Origin: Glycomyces fuscus
Lineage (GTDB): Bacteria > Actinomycetota > Actinomycetes > Streptosporangiales > Streptosporangiaceae
NCBI GenBank assembly: GCA_002529455.1
Contig: NYMS01000038.1
Coordinates: 62,001-126,000, forward strand
Reading direction: 5' to 3'
DNA: 64,000 nt
Shown: positions 8,781 through 15,994 of the stretch, piece after piece
How the letters are laid out: each line of letters starts with the position of its first letter
Numbering within the stretch: the first letter of the stretch is position 1
The notes under the pieces: model-generated
Seen by the model: only the letters and a program-made list of their open reading frames with translations
Database searches by the model: none
What the model was told of the DNA's origin: nothing
Program-made: the position numbers and the translations under genes

Positions 8781-9704
8781 TCAGGCGCGCGCGTCGTTCG
8801 GGGAGTCGGGGAGCCGTTCCCCGGCCCGCCCGTCCGGCCCCTCGTGCAGGGCCGCGAGCAGGTGGCGGACCGCGGGCGTCGGCGGCCCCGGCGGCAGGGC
8901 GAGCTGGACGGTGGAGCGCAGGCCGGGCAGCGGCCGGTAGGCGATGCCCGGCAGGGGCGGCGGCTCCCCCACGGGATAGAAGAGCGTCCACGAGGGCGGG
9001 GCGTGCGCGATGTCGGCCAGGGTCTCCTGGAGACGGGTGAAGGGCGGCCCCGGGTCGGGGTCGATCCCGGCCTCCCGGAAGGCCCGGGTGACCAGGCGGT
9101 GGAAGGGCGGGTTGCTCCTGGGGTCCGCCAACCGCACGGGCAGGCCGCCCAGTTCCTCCAGCGCGAGCGCCTCGCGTTCGGCGAGCGGGTGCCCGGCCGG
9201 GAGCGCGGCGAGGAGCGGGTCGGACCAGAGGGGGACCAGTTCGAGCCCGGGGTCCGGTTCGAGGTCGCGCACGAGGGCGGCGTCCAGCCTGCCCGAGCGG
9301 ACCCCCTCGGCCCGCTCGGCGGGCCGGGCCTTCGTGAAGCCGACCCGCAGGCCGGGCGCGCGGTCGGCGAGCCTGGCGAGCAGCGGGTAGAGGCGCCGGT
9401 CCGGGGCCGGTCCGGTGCCCAGGCGCAGGTCGCCGCCCCCGGAGGAGGCGAGGGAGGCGGCCACCCCCCGGGTGCGCTCGACCGCGGCGAGGACGGAGCG
9501 GGCCTCGGGCAGCAGGCGCTCCCCCTCCCGGGTCAGGCGGACGTGCCGGGTCGACCGGTCGAAGAGGCGGATCCCGAGTTCGCGCTCCAGGCGGGCGACC
9601 TGCTGGCTCACCGCGGGCTGGCCGATGTGCAGGCTCTCGGCGGCGCGCGCGAACCCGCCCTCGTCGGCGACCGCGGTGAAGTAGAGCAGCTGCCTCAGCT
9701 CCAA
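8781..9704 (-). CDS. LysR-family transcriptional regulator
   Basis: A 307-residue LysR regulator. The winged helix-turn-helix is at residues 1-60 (LELRQLLYFTAVADEGGFARAAESL..QPAVSQQVARLERELGIRLFDR) and the effector-binding domain follows (about 90-295). The TTG at 9704 is chosen as start because AGGAGGGGAGGG lies 4-10 bases upstream and LysR proteins begin just before the 'LRQL' helix; upstream in-frame ATG codons would run through the operator. It is divergent from an FAD oxidase and MFS exporter, and a T-N11-A palindrome lies in the shared 89-base gap. By family logic it controls that pair and itself. Inducer unknown. Confidence 0.9.
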   Translation of the reverse strand: MELRQLLYFTAVADEGGFARAAESLHIGQPAVSQQVARLERELGIRLFDRSTRHVRLTREGERLLPEARSVLAAVERTRGVAASLASSGGGDLRLGTGPAPDRRLYPLLARLADRAPGLRVGFTKARPAERAEGVRSGRLDAALVRDLEPDPGLELVPLWSDPLLAALPAGHPLAEREALALEELGGLPVRLADPRSNPPFHRLVTRAFREAGIDPDPGPPFTRLQETLADIAHAPPSWTLFYPVGEPPPLPGIAYRPLPGLRSTVQLALPPGPPTPAVRHLLAALHEGPDGRAGERLPDSPNDARA

Positions 9705-9719
9705 CCGGCCCTCCCCTCC

Positions 9720-9736
9720 TATCACGATCGGTGATA
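9720..9736. promoter_or_regulatory. LysR-type operator (T-N11-A dyad)
   Basis: TATCACGATCGGTGATA is a 6-bp inverted repeat (TATCAC/GTGATA) with a 5-base centre and contains an exact T-N11-A core. It sits between the divergent lysR-type gene and the FAD oxidase gene, only 16 bases from the lysR start codon, as expected for an autoregulatory LysR site. Confidence 0.75.
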
Positions 9737-9793
9737 ACTGTACGTGCCAGGCGCGTCTGGTTCGGCGGCCGTCGCGGCGATGGGATCGGACCC

Positions 9794-11188
9794 ATGGAGA
9801 CCACGACACCCGCCGCCGCGGCGGCGGACCTCACACGACGGGTACGCGGCCCGGTGCTGCTGCCCGGACAGCGCGGCTACGACCAGGAACGGGCCGGGTT
9901 CAACCTGGCCGTCGAGCAGCGCCCCGCGCTGGTCGTCGGCGCGACCGGGGCGGCCGACGTCCGGGCGGCGGTCGGCTTCGCCGCCGACCACGCCCTCCCC
10001 GTCGCCGTGCAGGCCACCGGCCACGGCGCGGGCCGCCCGATCGACGGGGGACTGCTCGTCACCACCCGCAGGATGGCCGACGTGCACGTCGACGCGACCG
10101 CCCGCACCGCCCGCGTCGGCGCGGGCGTCCGCTGGAGCCAGGTCGTCGAACGGGCCGCCCCGTTCGGACTGGCCCCCCTGAACGGCTCCTCGCCGCTCGT
10201 GGGCGCGGTCGGCTACACGCTCGGCGGAGGCCTGCCCGTCCTCTCCCGCACCTTCGGCTGGGCCGCCGACCACGTCCGCGGCATCGACCTCGTCACCGCC
10301 GACGGCCGTTCACGTTCGGTCGGGCCCGACCGGGACGCCGACCTCTTCTGGGCGCTGCGCGGCGGCAGGAACGGCTTCGGGGTGGTCACCTCCATGGAGA
10401 TCGGCCTGGTCCCGGTCGCCGAACTGTACGGAGGGGGCCTCCACTTCCCCGGCGAGCAGGCCTCGCGCGTCCTGCACGCCTGGCGGGAGTGGACGGGGGA
10501 AGTCCCCGAGACGATGAACTCCTCGGTGGCGCTGCTGCGCCTGCCGGACACCGACGGGGTGCCCGCCCCGCTGCGCGGCCGGCGCACCGTCCACGTACGC
10601 GTCGCCCACACGGGACCCGCGGACGAGGGCGCCGCGCTGCTGCGCCCGCTGCGCGACCTGGGCCCCCGCCTCCTCGACACCGTCGGGACGATCCCCTACA
10701 CCGCGATCGGCGCCGTGCACCAGGACCCGACCCTGCCCCAGTCCTACGACGAGCGCTCGCTCATGCTCCGCGCCTTCGACGGCCCCGCCGTGGACACCCT
10801 CGTCGAGGCCGCCGGGCCGGGGCCGGGCACCGGGATCGTCATGGCGGAGGTGCGCCACCTCGGCGGCGCGCTCGGCCGGGAGCCGCGCCACCCCGGCGCC
10901 CTCGACCACCGGGACGCCGCCTTCAGCCTCTCCCTGCTCACGCCGCCCGCGGGCACCGCCGAGGCGGGCCCGTCGCCGGCGGAGGAGCTGCTGGCGCGCA
11001 TGGAGCCCTGGGGCACGGGGCGCCGGTTCCTCAACTTCCTCGGAGGGCCCGGCGGCTCCGGCCTCGCCCACGAGGCCTTCACCCCCGAGGCGCTGGCGCG
11101 GCTGGCCGCCGTCAAGGCCGCCCACGACCCCGGCGGGCTCTTCCCCGCCGCCCACCTCCTCCCCGCCGGCTCCGGGAGCGGCTCGTGA
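9794..11188 (+). CDS. FAD-binding oxidoreductase (BBE/6-hydroxynicotine-oxidase-like, PCMH fold)
   Basis: A 464-residue flavoprotein oxidase of the berberine-bridge-enzyme-like family. The PCMH FAD domain occupies about 30-220; VQATGHGAG (72-80) carries His77, the usual site of 8-alpha-histidyl FAD attachment. The second attachment site, a Cys in bicovalent members, appears as Ser/Pro in LNGSSPLVGAVGYTLGGG (129-146), so it is probably monocovalent. The C-terminal BBE segment (FLNFLGGPGG...DPGGLFPAAHLLP) is present. There is no signal peptide. ATG at 9794 is preferred over an upstream ATG inside the promoter. The stop overlaps the start of the MFS gene (GTGA), so the two are translationally coupled and probably controlled by the LysR gene. 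Confidence 0.85.
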   Translation: METTTPAAAAADLTRRVRGPVLLPGQRGYDQERAGFNLAVEQRPALVVGATGAADVRAAVGFAADHALPVAVQATGHGAGRPIDGGLLVTTRRMADVHVDATARTARVGAGVRWSQVVERAAPFGLAPLNGSSPLVGAVGYTLGGGLPVLSRTFGWAADHVRGIDLVTADGRSRSVGPDRDADLFWALRGGRNGFGVVTSMEIGLVPVAELYGGGLHFPGEQASRVLHAWREWTGEVPETMNSSVALLRLPDTDGVPAPLRGRRTVHVRVAHTGPADEGAALLRPLRDLGPRLLDTVGTIPYTAIGAVHQDPTLPQSYDERSLMLRAFDGPAVDTLVEAAGPGPGTGIVMAEVRHLGGALGREPRHPGALDHRDAAFSLSLLTPPAGTAEAGPSPAEELLARMEPWGTGRRFLNFLGGPGGSGLAHEAFTPEALARLAAVKAAHDPGGLFPAAHLLPAGSGSGS

Positions 11189-12519
11189 GCACCGTCCCGC
11201 GCACACGCGTCGAACCCGGAGCGCGCTCGACGGGGTTGCGGATCGGCGCGCTGTTCGGACCGGCCGTCTTCGGGGTGACCGCCGCCGGGGTCGCGCTGCC
11301 CGCCGTCAGCGCCGACCTGGGCACGAGCCCTTCGCTGACGGTGTGGGTCCTCACCGTGCACGCCCTCGCCCTCGGCGTCGGCACGGCGGTGTTCGGGCGC
11401 GCGTCCGACACGTGGGGGGTGCGTGCCGTGCTGGCGGCCGGGACCGTGCTCCTCACGGCGGGGGCCGCCGTGTGCCTCACGGCGCCGGGGCTCGGCACGC
11501 TCGTGGCGGGCCGGTTCGTGCTGGCGGCCGGATCGGGGGCCACGTCCGCCGCGGCGCTCGGGCTCGCGGCGTCGGTGCGGGCCGGGCGGCGCGGGGCGGT
11601 CCTGGCCGCGTTCGGCGGGGCGATGGCGCTCTTCTCGGCCTGCGCCACCCTCACCGCGGGGGTGCTCACCGAACTGTTCTCCTGGCGGGTCGTCCTCGTG
11701 CTGCCCGCGCTGTCGGTGCTCGCCGCTCCGCTGTGCCTGCGCCTGGCGGCCCGGCCCGGCCCGGGCGGCCCGGTGGACCTCCCCGGCGCCGGGTGGCTCG
11801 CCGCGGCGGCGGCCTCGCTCCTCGTCCTGCTCCAGTCCCCGGCGCTCGCTCTGGCGGCTCCGGCCGCCGCCGCGGTCGCCCTCGTGTGCGTCCTCTCCAC
11901 CGCCGGGACCGTCCTGCGGGTCCGGCGCGTCCCCGGGGGCTTCGTGCCCCTGCGGCTGGTCACCGACCGCGGCTTCCTCGTCGCGGTGGCCGTCGGCGGC
12001 GGAGTCTACGCCGGACTGTTCGCCGCGGTGTACGCGGTCCCGCAGGTGCTCGTGGGAGAGCACGGGTGGGACGTGCTCGCCGTCGGTGCCTGGCTGCTGC
12101 CGGGCGCCGCGGCGGGGGCGGTGCTGTCACGGCTGGCGGGAGGGCTCGTCCAGGGGGCCGGGGGCAGGCTCCTGGTCGCCGGGACGGCGGTCGCCTTCGG
12201 CGCGGCGCTGGCCCTGGCCGGGTGGGCCGGGGCCGGACCCCTGTTCCCGGTGGTCGGAGCCTCCCTCGGGTTCGCCGGGTTCGCGGTCGTGCAGGTGGTG
12301 GTCACCGGGACCATGTCGAACCGGCTCCCGGCCGAGGAGCGGGGCGGCGGACTGGGACTGCTCAACCTGTCGTTCTTCGTGGTCGGCGGGGCGGGCTCCG
12401 CGGTGGCCGGGACCCTGTCCGCCTCCGTGGGGCCCTCGGCCGCGCTCGCGGCCGTGGCGGTGCTCCCCCTGGCGGGAGGGGGCCTGGCCCTGCTCCTGCC
12501 GTCCGCGGGGCGGCCCTGA
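11185..12519 (+). CDS. MFS transporter (drug/metabolite exporter type)
   Basis: A 444-residue major facilitator with about 12 hydrophobic helices spread over its length. A motif-A-like loop between helices 2 and 3 reads FGRASDTWGVRAVL (about 71-84). The protein is highly Ala/Gly/Val/Leu rich. It starts with GTG at 11185, overlapping the FAD oxidase stop, so translation is coupled. The pairing of an oxidase with an exporter under a LysR regulator suggests uptake or extrusion of the oxidase's substrate or product, for example a phenolic or sugar-like compound. This is inferred from context only. Confidence 0.85.
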   Translation: MSTVPRTRVEPGARSTGLRIGALFGPAVFGVTAAGVALPAVSADLGTSPSLTVWVLTVHALALGVGTAVFGRASDTWGVRAVLAAGTVLLTAGAAVCLTAPGLGTLVAGRFVLAAGSGATSAAALGLAASVRAGRRGAVLAAFGGAMALFSACATLTAGVLTELFSWRVVLVLPALSVLAAPLCLRLAARPGPGGPVDLPGAGWLAAAAASLLVLLQSPALALAAPAAAAVALVCVLSTAGTVLRVRRVPGGFVPLRLVTDRGFLVAVAVGGGVYAGLFAAVYAVPQVLVGEHGWDVLAVGAWLLPGAAAGAVLSRLAGGLVQGAGGRLLVAGTAVAFGAALALAGWAGAGPLFPVVGASLGFAGFAVVQVVVTGTMSNRLPAEERGGGLGLLNLSFFVVGGAGSAVAGTLSASVGPSAALAAVAVLPLAGGGLALLLPSAGRP

Positions 12520-12546
12520 ACCCGGCGGCGCGGCGCGCCCGGCAGG

Positions 12547-12584
12547 CGGGCGCCGGGGCCTCTGGAGAGGGCGTCCGGCGCCCG
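12547..12584. terminator. Terminator after the MFS gene
   Basis: A 10-bp perfect inverted repeat, CGGGCGCCGG with CCGGCGCCCG, around an 18-base loop, 27 bases after the MFS stop codon. Confidence 0.65.
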
Positions 12585-12604
12585 CACGGCCGTGTCCACC
12601 TGCG

Positions 12605-12629
12605 GTTTCGCGTTCGGGCTCACGGGTAG
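12605..12629 (+). promoter_or_regulatory. SigB/SigF-type promoter of the DUF8129-like gene
   Basis: GTTT (12605-12608), a 15-base spacer, then GGGTAG (12624-12629). This matches the general stress-sigma pattern of actinobacteria (GTTT or GnnT, N14-17, GGGTAn). The ATG of the downstream gene is 52 bases further. The same arrangement occurs before the SDR gene and the Dps gene in this window. Confidence 0.7.
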
Positions 12630-12681
12630 CCGTACCCCTGTCGCCCCAGTTCCGTACAGGCAGAAAAGGGAGTGAACACCG

Positions 12682-13038
12682 ATGCAGCACGAGAACACAC
12701 CCCCGATCGAGGGCTATGAGGGCCTTCCGCTCGGGACGCTCCAGCACCGTGTCCGCTCACTCGACGCCGACCAGATGCGCCAGCTCATCGGCTACGAGTC
12801 CGACCACGCCAACCGGATCAACGTCCTGGAGATCCTGGAGCACCGCCTGACCGAACTGGAACAGGGCGCCGAGCCCTCCGGAGGCTCACAGGACTTCCAG
12901 CCCGAGCGCCCCGGCCCGCCCGCCGGCGGCTCCCCGGTGAGCGAGAACACCGCCGCCCCCGCGTCGAGCCCGCCGCCGCATGGCGTGCCCAACCAGCCCG
13001 CCAAGCCCAAGGGCGACTACCAGCCCGGCGGCCAGTGA
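12682..13038 (+). CDS. Small actinobacterial protein with DUF8129-like helical domain
   Basis: A 118-residue protein. Residues 12-58 (YEGLPLGTLQHRVRSLDADQ... ending in EHRLTEL) form an amphipathic helical motif, resembling the 'LP-x-Y-D-x-L-T-L-x-S-x-R-x-R-L-x-x-L' DUF8129 segment found at the ends of many actinobacterial proteins, with the conserved L-Y/G-E-x-x-H-A-N-R. The tail (60-118) is Pro/Gly/Ser rich and probably disordered. AAAAGGGAGTG precedes the ATG. The gene has its own stress-type promoter and a hairpin after it. Molecular function is unknown; the promoter suggests a role in stress or stationary phase. Confidence 0.75.
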   Translation: MQHENTPPIEGYEGLPLGTLQHRVRSLDADQMRQLIGYESDHANRINVLEILEHRLTELEQGAEPSGGSQDFQPERPGPPAGGSPVSENTAAPASSPPPHGVPNQPAKPKGDYQPGGQ

Positions 13039-13089
13039 GGCGGTCGGCCCCGCCGGGGCCCGGAGGCAGGACGCGGACCGGTGTCCGCG

Positions 13090-13115
13090 GCGGCGCCCGG
13101 GACACCCGGCGCCGC
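13090..13115. terminator. Hairpin after the DUF8129-like gene
   Basis: GCGGCGCC (13090-13097) pairs with GGCGCCGC (13108-13115), 52 bases after the stop codon and ahead of the SDR promoter. Confidence 0.5.
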
Positions 13116-13161
13116 TGACGGGCCCGGCCCGCGGGCGCGGACCGCGGCGCCGCCACCCGCC

Positions 13162-13186
13162 GTTTTCGCTCCGTCCCCTCGGGTAG
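13162..13186 (+). promoter_or_regulatory. SigB/SigF-type promoter of the leader ORF/SDR operon
   Basis: GTTT (13162-13165), a 15-base spacer, GGGTAG (13181-13186), followed by CCGTAC. The shared string GGGTAGCCGTAC also occurs at the promoter before 12682. Transcription from here would give a leader of about 45 bases before the 19-codon ORF at 13239. Confidence 0.7.
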
Positions 13187-13238
13187 CCGTACACCCACAT
13201 CCCCCTGGAACGCTCTTCTTCGACGCACAGGGAGTGAC

Positions 13239-13298
13239 ATGGCGCTGGCATCCACCGCGGGCCCGGCTCGCGGCAACGGCGGACGGGGCGACCGGTGA
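13239..13298 (+). CDS. 19-codon leader ORF coupled to the SDR gene
   Basis: ATG at 13239 follows a strong ribosome-binding site (AGGGAGTGAC) and opens a 19-residue frame, rich in Gly, Ala and Arg, ending with TGA at 13296-13298. That stop overlaps the GTG start of the SDR gene as GTGA. The SDR start itself has only a weak purine run before it, so ribosomes finishing the leader could re-initiate there. No amino-acid-run attenuator signature is visible. It may be a coupling device only, or the SDR could have a different start; the frame of the leader differs from that of the SDR. Confidence 0.5.
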   Translation: MALASTAGPARGNGGRGDR

Positions 13299-14509
13299 TC
13301 CGCGGCAGAGCGCCCCTGGTCCTGGCCGGTGTGGGCTGGGCGGCGTCCCGCCTGCGGGGTGGGCGCGACCGGTGGGAGGAACCCCCGCCGCGCCGCCGCC
13401 GCGGCGGGGCGGTCCCCTGGGCGGTGGCCGGAGCGGCCCTGGGCCTGGGAGCGGCGGCGCTGCTCGGTGAGCGGCGGCCCGCCCTCCTGACCGGCAGGGT
13501 CGCGCTCATCACCGGCGGCTCCCGCGGACTCGGGCTCCAGCTGGCCCGCGAGTTCGGCCGGCGCGGCGCCTCCGTCGTGATCTGCGCCCGTGAACAGGAC
13601 GAGATCGACCGGGCGCTGGCCGACCTGGAGGAGCGGGGCGTGCGGGCGCACGGCGTCCGGTGCGACATCCGCGACCCCGAGTGCGCAGAGGGCCTGGTCG
13701 AGGAGGCCACCGCGGCCTTCGGCCACCTGGACTTCGTGGTCAACAACGCGGGCGTCATCCAGGTCGGACCGCACGAGACGCTCTCCGAGAGCCACTTCCG
13801 CGAGGCCATGGAGACGATGTTCTGGGCGCCGCTGCGCATCTCCCGGGCCGCGATCGGCCCGCTGGAGCGCACCCGCGGCTCCCTGGTCACCATCACCTCC
13901 ATCGGGGGCCACCTGAGCGTGCCGCACCTGCTGCCCTACTCCTGCGCCAAGTTCGCCGAGGTCGGACTCTCCGAGGGGCTGGGGGCCGAGGTCGCGCGCC
14001 GGGGGGTGCGGGTCACCACCGTCGTCCCGGGCCTGATGCGCACCGGCTCCCACAAGGCCGCCGTCTTCTCCGGCGACCCCGAAAACGAGTACACCTGGTT
14101 CTCCCTGGCCGCCGGGCTGCCCCTGGTCTCGGTGAGCGGGGAGCGCGCGGCCCGCCGCATCGTGGAGGCGGCCGCGCGGGGGCGCAGCTACCTGGTGCTC
14201 ACACCACTGGCCCGGGCGGCCATCGCCGCCCGGGGGCTGTGCCCCCCCTTCATCCAGGGCTCCATGCGCGTCATGGACCGGGTCCTGCCGGACCCGGGCG
14301 GGCGCGTGGAGCGCAGGCCCGGCCGCGAGGCGGACGACACCGTGGTCAACCGGGTGCTGAAGCTGCCCACGGCGCTCAACGAGCGCGCGGGCAGGCGCCT
14401 CAACCAGAGGGACGACGACCGGGACGGCGGCGCGTCCGGCTCCCGGCCGCCGGACGAGGGGGGACCGGACGGCCCCGGGCCGGGCGGGCGGCGCCCGCAC
14501 GGTCGGTGA
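13295..14509 (+). CDS. Membrane-anchored short-chain dehydrogenase/reductase (SDR)
   Basis: A 404-residue SDR. A hydrophobic segment (about 39-58) after a basic Arg/Pro-rich stretch should anchor the N-terminus. The Rossmann domain begins with TGGSRGLG (73-80); NNAG is at 150-153, the catalytic Ser at about 202 and YSCAK (Tyr215, Lys219) follow. The C-terminal 60 residues are charged and Gly/Pro rich. Similar actinobacterial proteins are annotated as SDR-family ketoreductases or dehydrogenases of unknown substrate. It starts at GTG 13295 inside the stop of the leader ORF and is under a stress-type promoter. The F420 LLM enzyme gene follows by 55 bases and may share the transcript. Confidence 0.8.
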   Translation: MIRGRAPLVLAGVGWAASRLRGGRDRWEEPPPRRRRGGAVPWAVAGAALGLGAAALLGERRPALLTGRVALITGGSRGLGLQLAREFGRRGASVVICAREQDEIDRALADLEERGVRAHGVRCDIRDPECAEGLVEEATAAFGHLDFVVNNAGVIQVGPHETLSESHFREAMETMFWAPLRISRAAIGPLERTRGSLVTITSIGGHLSVPHLLPYSCAKFAEVGLSEGLGAEVARRGVRVTTVVPGLMRTGSHKAAVFSGDPENEYTWFSLAAGLPLVSVSGERAARRIVEAAARGRSYLVLTPLARAAIAARGLCPPFIQGSMRVMDRVLPDPGGRVERRPGREADDTVVNRVLKLPTALNERAGRRLNQRDDDRDGGASGSRPPDEGGPDGPGPGGRRPHGR

Positions 14510-14564
14510 GCCAGGCACCGCCGACGCGAACGGTAACCAGCAGCGGCGAACGGGGGATCACCAC

Positions 14565-15530
14565 GTGACGCGTTTCGGATACTTTCTCGCCAGCGAGGAG
14601 CACGGGCCCCGGGAACTGGTCCGCCAGGCGCGGGCCGCCGAGGAGGCCGGGTTCGACTCCCTGTGGATCTCCGACCACTACCACCCCTGGCTGGACGCGC
14701 AGGGGCAGAGCCCGTTCGTGTGGTCGGTGGTCGGCGCCATCGGGCAGGTGACGTCCCTGCCGGTCACCACGGCGGTGACCTGCCCGACCACGCGCGTGCA
14801 CCCGGCGGTGGTCGCGCAGGCCGCGGCGACCGCGGCGGCGATGGTCCGGGGCGGGTTCACCCTGGGCGTGGGCACCGGCGAGGCGCTCAACGAGCACATC
14901 CTCGGCCAGCCCTGGCCGCCCGCGGCCCGGCGCCTGGAGATGCTGGAGGAGGCCATGGAGGTGATGCGCAAGCTGTGGACCGGCAAGCTCGTCACCCACC
15001 GGGGCCGCCACTACGAGGTGGACACCGCGCGCCTGTACACGCTGCCGGAGGAGCCGCCGCGGATCTACATGTCGGCGTTCGGCCCCAAGGCCACCGGACT
15101 GGCGGCCAGGGAGGCCGACGGTCTGATCCAGGTGGCGCCCAGCGAGGAGACCGTCGAGAACTTCCGCGCCGAGGGCGGCGCGGGCAAGCCCGTCCAGGGC
15201 GGGCTCAAGGTCTGCTGGGCCCCGACCGAGGCCGAGGCCCGGCGGGTGGCGCACGAGCGCTGGCCCAACGAGGCGCTGACGGGCGAGGCGCCCCAGCTGC
15301 TCCCGCTGCCGCGCCACTTCGAACAGCTCACCCAGGGCCTGGTCACGGAGGACATGGTGGCGGAGGAGGTCGCCTGCGGACCCGACCCGGAGGTGCACGT
15401 GGCGGCGATCCGCCCGTACCTGGAGGCCGGTGTGGACGAGGTCTACGTCTGCCAGGTGGGCGACGACCAGGACGGCTTCTTCGCGTTCTACGCGGAGGAG
15501 GTCCTGCCCCGGCTCAGGGCCGGGGCCTGA
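14565..15530 (+). CDS. F420-dependent LLM-class oxidoreductase (TIGR03557-like)
   Basis: A 321-residue TIM-barrel flavin/F420 enzyme of the luciferase-like monooxygenase superfamily. FGYFLASEEHGPRELVRQA (4-22) at the start, GFDSLWISDHYHPW (29-42), and GVGTGEALNEHILG (101-114) are those of the G6P-dehydrogenase-related TIGR03557 group, where F420 rather than FMN is the cofactor. The GTG start has a purine-rich stretch (CGGGGGATCACCAC) upstream. Substrate is unknown; members are often linked with redox stress. It lies between the SDR gene and a 59-residue Pro-rich gene on the same strand. Confidence 0.85.
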   Translation: MTRFGYFLASEEHGPRELVRQARAAEEAGFDSLWISDHYHPWLDAQGQSPFVWSVVGAIGQVTSLPVTTAVTCPTTRVHPAVVAQAAATAAAMVRGGFTLGVGTGEALNEHILGQPWPPAARRLEMLEEAMEVMRKLWTGKLVTHRGRHYEVDTARLYTLPEEPPRIYMSAFGPKATGLAAREADGLIQVAPSEETVENFRAEGGAGKPVQGGLKVCWAPTEAEARRVAHERWPNEALTGEAPQLLPLPRHFEQLTQGLVTEDMVAEEVACGPDPEVHVAAIRPYLEAGVDEVYVCQVGDDQDGFFAFYAEEVLPRLRAGA

Positions 15531-15581
15531 CCGGCGGTGCGGTGCGCGGGTTCGCGCGGACCGCACCCGTGAGGAGGACAG

Positions 15582-15761
15582 ATGCACACCCGTACCCGTG
15601 ACGGAACCCTGCGCCGGCCCGATCCGATGCCGCCGGACCCGTTCCCTCCGACCCCGATGCCGCCTCCCTCCCCGCCCGAGCCCGTGCCCGAGCCGGAACC
15701 GCCCGGCCCGGGACCGCTGCCCGAGCCGCCGGGACCGGAGCCCCAGCCCGAACCCGCCTGA
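15582..15761 (+). CDS. 59-residue proline-rich protein
   Basis: An ATG with a near-perfect ribosome-binding site (GAGGAGGACAG) opens a 59-codon frame ending in TGA at 15759-15761. The first 12 residues are basic (MHTRTRDGTLRR); the rest is almost entirely Pro with Glu, Gly and Met (for example PDPMPPDPFPPTPMPPPSPP and later PEPVPEPEP). It has no hydrophobic segment, so it is probably a soluble disordered protein. It is 51 bases downstream of the LLM gene. The strong start signal and the biased but non-random composition argue that it is real; function is unknown. Confidence 0.6.
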   Translation: MHTRTRDGTLRRPDPMPPDPFPPTPMPPPSPPEPVPEPEPPGPGPLPEPPGPEPQPEPA

Positions 15762-15875
15762 GACACCCGCCGGACCTTCCGAGCGGGTAGGCCCGTGGGG
15801 CGCACCGCCGGTGACCCGTGCGCCCCACGGGTTCGGCGTGCGCCGGGGCGGGCTCCGTGCGCCAGAACACGAATC

Positions 15876-15921
15876 CGTCACGTCAGGGGGATTGTCCCCT
15901 GCGTGACGCGCGGCCTAGGTT
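15876..15921 (+). promoter_or_regulatory. Cellulase promoter with overlapping palindromic operator
   Basis: An inverted repeat spans 15876-15908: the left arm has CGTCACG then TCAGGGG, the right arm CCCCTG then CGTGACG, differing by one base. A -35-like TTGTCC (15892-15897) lies in its centre, followed after 18 bases by TAGGTT (15916-15921). The operator therefore overlaps the -35 region. The cellulase start codon is 74 bases downstream of the -10. The palindrome does not match the known CebR site (TGGGAGCGCTCCCA). Confidence 0.6.
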
Positions 15922-15994
15922 GCACGGGAAAGAACCCTTCCGGTCCGGACCGCCCCCCGGCGGCGCCGGGCCGCCACCCGCTGGAGGAACAACA

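Noticed and set aside
15780..15795. A fourth GGGTAG stress-type promoter, before the cellulase gene
   Set aside because: The hexamer is present in the gap but has no GTTT-like -35 at the right distance, and a better TTGTCC/TAGGTT pair lies closer to the gene.
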